Assembly: GCA_002480525.1 (NCBI GenBank) | Contig: DLCH01000016.1 | Location: forward strand, 1 to 15,224 | Direction of reading: 5' to 3' | Length of the DNA stretch: 15,224 nt | Source of the DNA: Gammaproteobacteria bacterium UBA7803 | Lineage (GTDB): Bacteria; Pseudomonadota; Gammaproteobacteria; Pseudomonadales; Azotimanducaceae | Shown: one piece after another, positions 7,235-15,224 of the stretch | Layout of the letters: every line of letters begins with the position of its first letter | Position numbering within the stretch: the stretch's first letter is position 1 | Notes under the pieces: generated by a model | The model's database searches: none | What the model saw: only the letters and a program-made list of their open reading frames with translations | What the model was told of the DNA's origin: nothing | Made by a program: the position numbers and the translations under genes

Positions 7235-7290
7235 AACGAAGATCGCGATCTGGAGCTGGCCGGGTAGGCATCGCTCCCACAGTAACCTTT
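7235..7290. repeat. Third REP arm: tandem copy with a 14-bp insertion
   Basis: The segment from AACGAAGA at 7235 repeats the one at 7188 with a 47-bp offset. It has the same left flank, the same arm start (7243-7255), and a related right flank (AGTAACCTTT against GAGAAACCTCT). In this copy the palindrome is interrupted by 14 bases, CTGGCCGGGTAGGC (7256-7269), before the arm resumes as ATCGCTCCCAC at 7270-7280. It ends 13 bp before the next start codon and so lies within that gene's leader. Confidence 0.65.
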
Positions 7291-7303
7291 CTGGAGTATT
7301 GAA

Positions 7304-8134
7304 ATGACCGACCACTACCGCCCCCGCAGCAACGCCGACGGCGGCTACGAGACCCTTTCCATCGAAAAGGAAGGCGGCATCGACTGGCTGACCCTGAACC
7401 GGCCCGCGGCCCTGAACGCCATGAGCCGCACCATGATGCTGGAGCTGCAGCACTACTTCGGCGAGCTGTACACGGACCACTCGGTGCGGGTGGTGATCCT
7501 GCGCGGCGCCGGCCGCGGCTTCTGCGCCGGGCTCGATCTCAAGGAGGACCGCAGCGACGAGCCCTCCGGCGCGGTGACCGGCCTGCGGGTGCAGCGGCGG
7601 GTGAGCGAGGTCGTCATGCGCATGCGGCGGGCGCCCCAGCCCATCGTGTCGCTGATCCATGGCCCGGCCAGCGGCGGCGGCTTCGCCCTGGCGCTGGCAT
7701 CGGACATCCGCATCGCCGGCCCCAAGGCGCGCATGAACGCGGCCTTCATCCGCATCGGCCTGACCGCCTGCGACGTCGGGGTCAGCTACTTCCTGCCGCG
7801 TCTGGTGGGCAGCGCCCTGGCCTCGGAGCTGCTGCTGACCGGCCGGTTCATCGACGCGGAGCGGGCGAAGGCGGTGGGTCTGGTGTCCGACGTGGTGGAC
7901 GACGACGCCCTCGAGGAGGTCGGCCGCAGCATCGCCCGGGAGATCCTCGGCAACTCGCCGGTGGGCGTGCGGCTGACCAAGGAGTGCCTCAACATGAGCG
8001 TCGACGCCGGCAGCCTCGAGTCGGTGATCGCCATGGAGGACCGCCAGCAGATCCTGGTGTCGACTACCGGGGACATGCGGGAGGGGGTGGCCGCGTTCCT
8101 CGAGAAGCGCCCGGCGGACTACAAGGACGCTTGA
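7304..8134 (+). CDS. Enoyl-CoA hydratase/isomerase family protein (crotonase fold), atypical active site
   Basis: This 276-residue protein has the crotonase fold. LNRPAALNAMS is at 31-41, the first oxyanion-hole segment GFCAGLDL at 72-79, and the second at 120-126 (GPASGGG), with SDIRIAGPKARM following. By eye alignment to rat mitochondrial enoyl-CoA hydratase, the two catalytic glutamates (144 and 164) correspond to Ala128 and Phe148, so ordinary hydration is in doubt. Asp157 in ACDVG aligns with the Asp of dienoyl-CoA isomerases, after a one-residue insertion. ATG 7304 follows CTGGAG. It is the third gene of the rightward arm, though 192 bp containing REP elements separate it from the ligase and may reduce co-expression. 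Isomerase, lyase or hydrolase activity are all open options for this fold. Confidence 0.88.
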   Translation: MTDHYRPRSNADGGYETLSIEKEGGIDWLTLNRPAALNAMSRTMMLELQHYFGELYTDHSVRVVILRGAGRGFCAGLDLKEDRSDEPSGAVTGLRVQRRVSEVVMRMRRAPQPIVSLIHGPASGGGFALALASDIRIAGPKARMNAAFIRIGLTACDVGVSYFLPRLVGSALASELLLTGRFIDAERAKAVGLVSDVVDDDALEEVGRSIAREILGNSPVGVRLTKECLNMSVDAGSLESVIAMEDRQQILVSTTGDMREGVAAFLEKRPADYKDA

Positions 8135-8174
8135 GGGGGCTGGTCAGGGCTCATTCCGGGGGATGGGATGGGCC

Positions 8175-8286
8175 CGGGCACACACGAACGACCAGCTTTT
8201 CGCCAGCGGGCGTGTTTGCCGCCGGGCGGGCTCGTGTGTAGCAGGGGGCCTGAACAGGCGAAAAGCTGGTCCTTCGCACGTGCCCG
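8175..8286. repeat. Long inverted repeat with 30-bp arms
   Basis: The arms at 8175-8204 and 8257-8286 are inverted copies with a perfect 15-bp core (GACCAGCTTTTCGCC) and about four mismatches in the outer half. Between them are 52 bp, containing CTCGTGTGTA at 8231-8240, which could also pair with ACACACGA in the left arm. It is unrelated to the GTAGGAGCGATCT repeats. It sits between the convergent ends of the crotonase-fold and YcaQ-family genes and could act as a two-way transcription stop or be the remnant of a small inverted-repeat element. Confidence 0.75.
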
Positions 8287-8332
8287 CGCCGCCCGGCGTC
8301 CCCGGCCGGAACCACCGACGTGGCGCCAGACT

Positions 8333-8398
8333 GTAGGAGCGATCTCCAGATCGCGATCCTGTCGGCCAAAGCCATCGCGATCTGGAGATCGCTCCTAC
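8333..8398. repeat. REP pair (REPIN-like), perfect 24-bp inverted arms
   Basis: The arms at 8333-8356 and 8375-8398 are identical to those at 7137 and 7196 and are exact reverse complements of each other, with only 18 bp between them. Total length is 66 bp, a normal size for a REP doublet. With the 30-bp-armed inverted repeat, it fills most of the 293-bp gene-free stretch 8135-8427, where I see no further coding sequence. As a long hairpin between converging genes it may also end transcription in both directions. Confidence 0.85.
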
Positions 8399-8427
8399 AT
8401 GGGAGGGCCCGGGCGCCTTCCGAGACC

Positions 8428-9684
8428 TCAGCCTTGCGACCTGGCAGGAGCCGCGTTCTCGCAGGCGCGCCGGAACGCCTTGCCGAACCGCTCCGGCGCC
8501 ACGCCGCCGACGTCGATCCGGTCGCAGCCGTTGTGCGCGGCGAGATCGGCGAAGGCGGAGGCGATGGCGGTCGGCGCATCGTCGCCGTCGGGCTCGACGG
8601 CGTCGGGGTGCTCCAGGAACAGCCGCTTGATCTCGAACCGGCCGGTGCTGCGATGGGCCTTGCAGTCGGCGCGGCCCACCAGCCGGTCCCGGTACAGGAT
8701 CGGCAGGCAGAAGTAACCGAAACGGCGCTTCGGGCCGGGCACGTAGCATTCGAGCTGGTAGTCGAAGTCGAACAGGCTCTGGCCCCGGTGGCGGTGGATC
8801 ACCAGGTTGTCGAAGGGCGACAGGATGCGCGCCTGGGCCCGGGCCGGCGCGAGCCGGGTCTCGAAGGACTCGGGCTCCACGTAGACCGTTTCCCGGGGGG
8901 CGCCCGGGGCGGCCAGGTCGAGGGGCAGCAGGCGGCCGGCCGCGGCGGCCGCCGTCAGGGCGGCGTCCACGGCGGCCCGCAGCCCCGGCGTGTAGCGCTG
9001 GTAGACGCACACCCGGGTGCTCGCGCAGCCGAGCGCGGCGAGCTGCCGCTCGATCAGATGCCCGGCGTATTCCTCCAGGGTGGGCATGCGCGTGTCGACG
9101 TCCGGCGGGAGGGCGCGCTCGGCCAGATCGTAGACCTTCTGGAAGCCGACGCGGCCGACGGACATCAGCTCGCCCTCCATGAACAGCTGCTCCAGGGCGC
9201 GCTTGGCGGGCTTCCAGTCCCACCAGCCGGCGCCGCGGCGCCCCTGGGGCGCCTCGAAGTCCCTGGCCTGCAGCGGTCCTTCCGCGCGCACCCGGTCCAG
9301 CACCCGCGTCATCAGCGTCCGGTCCCGGCAGCGGATCCAGCGCTCGTGGCCGCTGCGCACGTCGTGCATCCGCGGCAGCGCGAAGCGGTAGTCGCGCATG
9401 GGCAGGTAGGCGGCGGCGTGGGCCCAGTACTCGAACACCTCCCGGCGGGCCTGCAGGCGGTCCAGCACGTCCGGCCCGAATCCGGGCACCCTGGCCTGGA
9501 GAACGTGCTCGTGGGCCCGGCTCACCACCGAGATGGTGTCGATCTGCACGTAGCCGAGGGTCTCGACGGCGCGTCGGGCGCCGGACAGGCCGCGTCCGAA
9601 CGGGGCGGCCGCCAGCAGACCCTGGCGCTCCAGGGCCAGGCGGCGCAGGCGCCGGCGGGTGGCGGTTGCTCCGTCTCGGGGCAT
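8428..9684 (-). CDS. ycaQ: YcaQ-family winged-helix protein, probable DNA crosslink glycosylase
   Basis: This 418-residue protein is close to the usual length of the YcaQ/AlkZ-like family (HTH_42, formerly DUF1006). E. coli YcaQ unhooks interstrand crosslinks and removes bulky N7-alkylpurines. The expected catalytic QxD motif is present as QID at residues 47-49, in GYVQIDTISVVSRAHEHVL. Other family segments visible are EYWAHAAAYLP, the SPFDNLVIHR stretch, and the LFDFDYQLECYVPGPKRRFGYF block towards the C-terminus. Basic residues dominate the first 20 positions. The start is ATG 9684; the ribosome site there is weak. The gene diverges from thiopurine methyltransferase with only 41 bp between starts, so the promoters must overlap or reach into the opposite genes. 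Activity is inferred from the family. Confidence 0.88.
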   Translation of the reverse strand: MPRDGATATRRRLRRLALERQGLLAAAPFGRGLSGARRAVETLGYVQIDTISVVSRAHEHVLQARVPGFGPDVLDRLQARREVFEYWAHAAAYLPMRDYRFALPRMHDVRSGHERWIRCRDRTLMTRVLDRVRAEGPLQARDFEAPQGRRGAGWWDWKPAKRALEQLFMEGELMSVGRVGFQKVYDLAERALPPDVDTRMPTLEEYAGHLIERQLAALGCASTRVCVYQRYTPGLRAAVDAALTAAAAAGRLLPLDLAAPGAPRETVYVEPESFETRLAPARAQARILSPFDNLVIHRHRGQSLFDFDYQLECYVPGPKRRFGYFCLPILYRDRLVGRADCKAHRSTGRFEIKRLFLEHPDAVEPDGDDAPTAIASAFADLAAHNGCDRIDVGGVAPERFGKAFRRACENAAPARSQG

Positions 9685-9725
9685 TGGTCAGAATCGAGTG
9701 GCGAGGTTGGGGAATGTAGCACGCC

Positions 9726-10385
9726 GTGGAACGTGAGTTCTGGCTCGACCGCTGGCAGAACCAGGAGATCGGCTTTCACCAGCCGGCGGTGAACCCGTGG
9801 CTGCAGAAATGCTGGCCGGAGTTCGACCTGCCCGCCGGCAGCGGCGTGTTCGTGCCGCTGTGCGGCAAGAGCCTGGATCTCGGCTGGCTCGCCAGCCAGG
9901 GCCACGAGGTGTACGGCGTGGAGCTCGCGGAAACGGCGGTCCGGGCCTATTTCGAGGAAGCCGAGCAGCCCTGCCGGGTGGAACGCATGCCCCATCTGCA
10001 GCGGTTCGTCGGCGGCCCCGTCACCCTCTACTGCGGCGACTTCATGGACCTGACCGTGCTGCATCTGCCCCGGGTCCAGGCCGTGTACGACCGGGCGGCG
10101 CTGGTGGCGCTGCCGCCGCGCATGCGCGCCCACTACGCCGACCACCTGCTGCGCATCGTGCCGGATGGCTGCCGCATCCTGCTGCTGACCCTCGAGTACG
10201 ACCAGAAGCGGGTGCCCGGGCCACCCCACGCCGTGCTCGAGGACGAGGTGCGCGCACTGTTCGGCGAGCGTTGCGAGATCGAATCCTGCTGCCGGGCGCC
10301 GGCCCGGGCGCTGCCGCCGAAGTTCGCCGAGGCCGGCGTCGACGAGGCGGTCGAGGCCGTCTACCGGATGGTCAAGACGGCCTGA
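9726..10385 (+). CDS. tpm: Thiopurine S-methyltransferase
   Basis: This 219-residue cytosolic SAM-dependent methyltransferase matches the length and start of bacterial TPMTs (EREFWLDRWQNQEIGFHQ, compare FW-x-x-RW-x-x-x-E-I-x-F-H). The SAM-binding motif is FVPLCGKSLDLGWL (residues 42-55), followed by the acidic strand end VYGVELAETAV. YDRAALVALPPRMRAHYA (121-138) is the family hallmark. Known bacterial members methylate thiopurines and also selenium or tellurium compounds, giving detoxification. The start is GTG 9726; no good Shine-Dalgarno precedes it. GAATGT at 9712-9717 could be a -10 element giving a very short leader, though no matching -35 is clear. It converges on the split-barrel gene with 45 bp between, where only a weak GC hairpin is seen. 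Confidence 0.93.
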   Translation: MEREFWLDRWQNQEIGFHQPAVNPWLQKCWPEFDLPAGSGVFVPLCGKSLDLGWLASQGHEVYGVELAETAVRAYFEEAEQPCRVERMPHLQRFVGGPVTLYCGDFMDLTVLHLPRVQAVYDRAALVALPPRMRAHYADHLLRIVPDGCRILLLTLEYDQKRVPGPPHAVLEDEVRALFGERCEIESCCRAPARALPPKFAEAGVDEAVEAVYRMVKTA

Positions 10386-10430
10386 TCCGCGGGGCCGGTC
10401 CGGCGTCGGGGCGCCGCCCGGCGCACCGCA

Positions 10431-10856
10431 TTACACCAGCTTGCGGTAGTCCACGGCGAGCCACCGCTCCGGCTGCACCCGCACCACCACGCTGTCGTCC
10501 TCCGCGCTCTGCTCGGCGTACAGGCGCCCCTGGGTTTCGCCGAGATAGCGCACCGCCATCGGCAGCAGTTCGTCCCCCGCTGCCTCGATGGCCACCACCG
10601 GCCCTTCCACGCTCACGTACTGATACGGCGCCGTCTCGGTCTGGGTGCACAGGCTCACCCGGACGCCCTCGCCGAGCAGGCGGCCCTTGCGGGACGCCCG
10701 CCCGGTCAGGAACCACAGCGTCCCGCCGGGCTGGTAGTCGTACCAGACCGGTACGGTCAGCGGTCCGGCGTCCGGACGTGGGATCGACAGCACGCCCACG
10801 TGGGGCTGTGCCAGAAAGGCCTGCTTCTCGACGGTGGTCATGGCGGTGCTGGTCAT
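10431..10856 (-). CDS. Pyridoxamine 5'-phosphate oxidase-family split-barrel protein
   Basis: This 141-residue protein has the FMN-binding split-barrel layout of small PNPOx-like proteins. LAQPHVGVLSIPRPDAGPLTVPVWYDY (about 15-41) gives the first two strands, then LWFLTGRASRKGRLL (47-61) with the basic phosphate-contacting segment, VRVSLCTQTE (65-74), and YQYVSVEGPVVAIE (78-91). The C-terminal RVQPERWLAVDYRKLV is also typical. It is too short to be PdxH itself and lacks its full C-terminal region. Members bind FMN, F420 or haem, or have unknown roles, so no reaction is assigned. The ATG at 10856 follows GGGAGA; an in-frame ATG five codons later is an alternative. It diverges from the Hsp20 gene across 180 bp, and shared stress control is possible but unproven. 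Confidence 0.85.
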   Translation of the reverse strand: MTSTAMTTVEKQAFLAQPHVGVLSIPRPDAGPLTVPVWYDYQPGGTLWFLTGRASRKGRLLGEGVRVSLCTQTETAPYQYVSVEGPVVAIEAAGDELLPMAVRYLGETQGRLYAEQSAEDDSVVVRVQPERWLAVDYRKLV

Positions 10857-10966
10857 GGGGTCTCCCGTTCGTGGTGCGGCAGGGCCGGGCGGGCATCCCG
10901 CCGGGCGGTGGTGCCGCGAGGACGGCGATTTCGCGGCGCTGGGGACGGCGCGGCGGAAAACAAGGC

Positions 10967-10992
10967 CTTTGAATCCACCGCGATCCCCCCAT
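10967..10992 (+). promoter_or_regulatory. Sigma-32 (heat-shock) type promoter upstream of hsp20
   Basis: CTTTGAA at 10967-10973 and CCCCAT at 10987-10992 (within CCCCCCATTAAAG) are separated by 13 bp. This matches the known RpoH pattern of a CTTGAA-type -35 and CCCCATnT-type -10. Transcription would start near 11000, about 37 bases before the Hsp20 ATG. The rest of the 180-bp gap holds a nested GC hairpin at 10876-10917 (GCGGCA/TGCCGC outside GGCGGG/CCCGCC), which would lie in the opposite gene's leader. Confidence 0.7.
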
Positions 10993-11036
10993 TAAAGGGC
11001 CATCGAGGTTCGATGGACAACTGGAGATCAATCGAC

Positions 11037-11462
11037 ATGAGCATCGTGCAGTGGAACCCCTGGCGGGAATTCGACGAGCTGTTCACCCGGGTGGCCGGCG
11101 TGCCCGGCGAGCCGCTGGCGCGCGGCGACTGGCTGCCGCCGGTGGACATCAGCGAGACGGCCACCGAGTACCGCATCGACGTGGAGATTCCGTCGGTGGC
11201 GGCCGAGGACGTCGACGTGTCGTTCAAGGACGGTGTGCTGACCGTTTCCGGTGAGCGCCGGACCGAGCGGTCGAGCGACGAGGACGGCGGCAAGCGGCAT
11301 CGTGTGGAACGGCGCTGGGGCAAATTCACCCGCAGCTTCCGCCTGCCCGAGAACGCCGATGCCGAGCGCATCGACGCCCGGGTGAAGGACGGCGTGCTGT
11401 ACCTGGTGGTCGGCAAGCAGGACAAGGCCCAGCCCCGGCGGATCGAGGTCAACGCCGCCTGA
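11037..11462 (+). CDS. Hsp20/alpha-crystallin family small heat-shock protein
   Basis: This 141-residue ATP-independent holdase protects unfolding proteins in the cytosol. The N-terminus MSIVQWNPWREFDELF is the standard class A bacterial start. The alpha-crystallin domain runs from about WLPPVDISE (32-40) to 128, with DGVLTVSGER (65-74) and the conserved A-x-x-x-x-GVL motif, ARVKDGVL (114-121). The C-terminal IEV (136-138) serves as the I-x-I/V anchor that docks neighbouring subunits. I chose ATG 11037, preceded by GGAG at 11023, because the family starts MSI. An in-frame ATG at 11013 with GAGG upstream would add eight residues. The sigma-32-type promoter just upstream supports heat induction. 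The gene is followed by a terminator-like hairpin. Confidence 0.94.
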   Translation: MSIVQWNPWREFDELFTRVAGVPGEPLARGDWLPPVDISETATEYRIDVEIPSVAAEDVDVSFKDGVLTVSGERRTERSSDEDGGKRHRVERRWGKFTRSFRLPENADAERIDARVKDGVLYLVVGKQDKAQPRRIEVNAA

Positions 11463-11474
11463 CGGCCGCAGCCC

Positions 11475-11500
11475 GCCCGGTGGCCGACGGCTCACCGGGC
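11475..11500 (+). terminator. Terminator-like hairpin after hsp20
   Basis: GCCCGGTG and CACCGGGC form a perfect 8-bp stem. The ten-base loop can add an inner GCC/GGC pairing with a single bulge. AGTTTGCT follows, a weak U-rich tail, 13 bp after the Hsp20 stop. It is a candidate intrinsic terminator, weak because of its short U run. Confidence 0.5.
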
Positions 11501-11520
11501 AGTTTGCTGAATCGGGCCGG

Positions 11521-11529
11521 TGGGATACT
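11521..11529 (+). promoter_or_regulatory. Extended -10 promoter candidate for the K+ channel gene
   Basis: TGGGATACT at 11521-11529 fits an extended -10 (TG-n-GATACT). A transcript would start about seven bases later, almost at ATG 11538, so the message would be leaderless or nearly so. TTGCTG at 11504 resembles a -35 but lies only 14 bp away. There is no clear Shine-Dalgarno before the ATG, which agrees with this reading. Confidence 0.35.
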
Positions 11530-11537
11530 CTGCCGGC

Positions 11538-12380
11538 ATGGCCTGGGACCGGGACACCGTCAGAACCGTCATCTTCGAGGCCCACACGCCCGCCGGCAAG
11601 GCGTTCGACGTGGGCCTCATCGCCGCCATCGTCATCAGCGTGGTGGCGGTCATGCTCGACACCGTGGGGTGGATCCACGACCGCTACGGCGACCTGCTCT
11701 ACGGCGTCGAGTGGTTCTTCACCATTCTGTTCACCATCGAGTACGGGCTGCGGCTCTGGTCCATCCAGAACAAGAAGCTCTATGCCCGCAGCTTCTACGG
11801 CATCATCGACCTGCTGGGCATCCTGCCCACCTATCTCAGCCTGGTGTTCGCCGGCACCCAGTACCTGCTGGTGATCCGGGTGCTGCGGGTCATGCGGGTG
11901 TTCCGGGTGCTGCGCATGGTGCGCTACGTGGGCGAGGCCCAGCTCCTCATGCAGGCGCTGCAGGCCAGCCGGCGCAAGATCACCGTGTTCATCTCCAGCG
12001 TCGTGACTCTGGTGATCGTATTCGGCTCGTTCATGTATCTGATCGAGGGCCCCGAGCACGGCTTCACCAGCATCCCCAAGAGCATCTACTGGGCCGTCAT
12101 CACCCTCACCACCGTCGGCTACGGCGACGTGGTGCCGATGACGCCCGTCGGCCAGGGCCTGGCCACCCTGGTGATGATCCTCGGCTACAGCATCATCGCC
12201 ATTCCCACGGGCATCGTCACCATGGAACTCACCGAGGCCAGCCGCCGGGCCGCCAATACCCGGGTGTGCCCGGAGTGCTCGGTGGAGGGGCACCTGCGCG
12301 AGGCCACGTTCTGCTGGCGCTGCGGCACCCGGCTGGGCGGCGAGAAGCGGCCCGCGGGCGAGCTCGGGGAAGGGCTATAG
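11538..12380 (+). CDS. Voltage-gated potassium channel with C-terminal Cys4 knuckle
   Basis: This 280-residue inner-membrane protein has six transmembrane segments: S1 about 23-43, S2 54-75, S3 86-104, S4 108-131, S5 147-170 and S6 204-230. S4 reads IRVLRVMRVFRVLRMVRYVG, with arginines every third residue (114, 117, 120, 123, 126, 129), a full voltage sensor. The pore loop has the K+ selectivity filter TVGYGD at 192-197, so K+ rather than Na+ is expected; it should work as a tetramer. After S6 comes a short cytosolic tail with CPEC (244-247) and CWRC (259-262), a zinc-ribbon-like pair of knuckles. ATG 11538 is preferred over an in-frame GTG 18 bases upstream, since that GTG lies inside the promoter-like sequence. 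It stands alone between hsp20 and acnA. Confidence 0.93.
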   Translation: MAWDRDTVRTVIFEAHTPAGKAFDVGLIAAIVISVVAVMLDTVGWIHDRYGDLLYGVEWFFTILFTIEYGLRLWSIQNKKLYARSFYGIIDLLGILPTYLSLVFAGTQYLLVIRVLRVMRVFRVLRMVRYVGEAQLLMQALQASRRKITVFISSVVTLVIVFGSFMYLIEGPEHGFTSIPKSIYWAVITLTTVGYGDVVPMTPVGQGLATLVMILGYSIIAIPTGIVTMELTEASRRAANTRVCPECSVEGHLREATFCWRCGTRLGGEKRPAGELGEGL

Positions 12381-12387
12381 TGGGTAG

Positions 12388-12417
12388 AGGCCGCGGCGGC
12401 CCCGCCGCCCGCGGCCT
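12388..12417 (+). terminator. GC-rich hairpin after the K+ channel gene
   Basis: AGGCCGCGG and CCGCGGCCT form a perfect 9-bp stem with a 12-base GC-rich loop, starting 8 bp after the channel stop codon. There is no U tract, so it would be a rho-independent terminator only in a loose sense. It may instead protect the 3' end. Confidence 0.4.
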
Positions 12418-12481
12418 GCATCCGTGCCTCGCCGGCCGCAGCCGGGGTCCCCGCCGCCTACAGCGAGCGGGCGCTTTGAGG

Positions 12482-12506
12482 CACAATAGCGCCCCCTGAA
12501 TTCAGG
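12482..12506 (+). promoter_or_regulatory. acnA: acnA leader: -10-like element and 12-bp palindrome
   Basis: CACAAT at 12482-12487 resembles a -10, though no good -35 is seen. Just after it, CCTGAATTCAGG at 12495-12506 is a perfect 12-bp palindrome lying where a repressor or an early-transcript hairpin would act. The aconitase ribosome site, AGAGAGGA (12516-12523), follows. The palindrome could be chance; no regulator can be named. Confidence 0.35.
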
Positions 12507-12526
12507 ACCCCCGAAAGAGAGGACCC

Positions 12527-15205
<2,679 letters not shown>

Positions 15206-15224
15206 GCTGAGCCGCCGCCCTCCC

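Noticed and set aside
7137..8398. Possible CRISPR array from repeated 24-bp units
   Set aside because: The copies are in inverted, self-complementary pairs with irregular spacing of 18, 35 and more than 1000 bp, and no cas genes are present. This is REP/REPIN structure.
10400..10430. Possible terminator between tpm and the split-barrel gene
   Set aside because: Only a 5-bp GCGCC/GGCGC stem is present and there is no U tract on either strand, which is too weak to annotate.

Overview
The window is high-GC, tightly packed bacterial chromosome with twelve complete protein genes and one gene cut by the left edge. There are no rRNA, tRNA, CRISPR, phage or insertion-sequence genes. The gene set (LolD/MacB-type ABC ATPase with an outer-membrane barrel, AcnA-type aconitase, bacterial-type thiopurine methyltransferase, YcaQ-family protein) and the GTAGGAGCGATCT-headed palindromic repeats suggest a Gram-negative, probably gammaproteobacterial, chromosome. 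Genus cannot be told from the sequence alone.

Layout. (1) 2-1455: the end of an ABC-transporter ATPase, overlapped by 4 bp by a secreted outer-membrane beta-barrel protein, so an export-type operon enters from the left. (2) 1506-2255, minus strand: a solitary ParA-type ATPase with no ParB beside it. (3) 2412-8134: a divergent acyl-CoA catabolic cluster. An SDR dehydrogenase and an ACAD10/11-like acyl-CoA dehydrogenase run leftward. A histidine phosphatase, an AMP-forming acyl-CoA ligase and a crotonase-fold protein run rightward. Between the two arms lies a 117-bp, locally AT-rich control region. (4) 8135-8427: a gene-free stretch holding a 30-bp-armed inverted repeat and a perfect REP pair. 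(5) 8428-10385: a YcaQ-family DNA glycosylase candidate diverging from thiopurine methyltransferase. (6) 10431-12380: a small flavin-type split-barrel protein diverging from an Hsp20 chaperone with a clear sigma-32-type promoter, then a voltage-gated K+ channel with a C-terminal four-cysteine knuckle. (7) 12527-15205: a full-length AcnA aconitase.

How the genes may work together. The ligase would charge an acid to its CoA ester, the acyl-CoA dehydrogenase would introduce a double bond, the crotonase-fold protein would act on the enoyl-CoA, and the SDR would oxidise a 3-hydroxyacyl-CoA. No thiolase and no dedicated regulator are visible, so the pathway is incomplete here. Two features keep it from being plain beta-oxidation: the dehydrogenase belongs by motif to the ACAD10/11 group, some members of which act on phosphorylated 4-hydroxyacyl-CoAs, and a phosphatase gene sits in the cluster. 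The substrate is unknown.

The most distinctive non-coding content is a family of palindromic repeats (REP/REPIN type) in three of the gaps around this cluster, including a degraded pair with a compensatory base change and a tandem copy carrying a 14-bp insertion. I see no clearly new defence or mobile system. The best leads are the acyl-CoA cluster's chemistry and these repeats.
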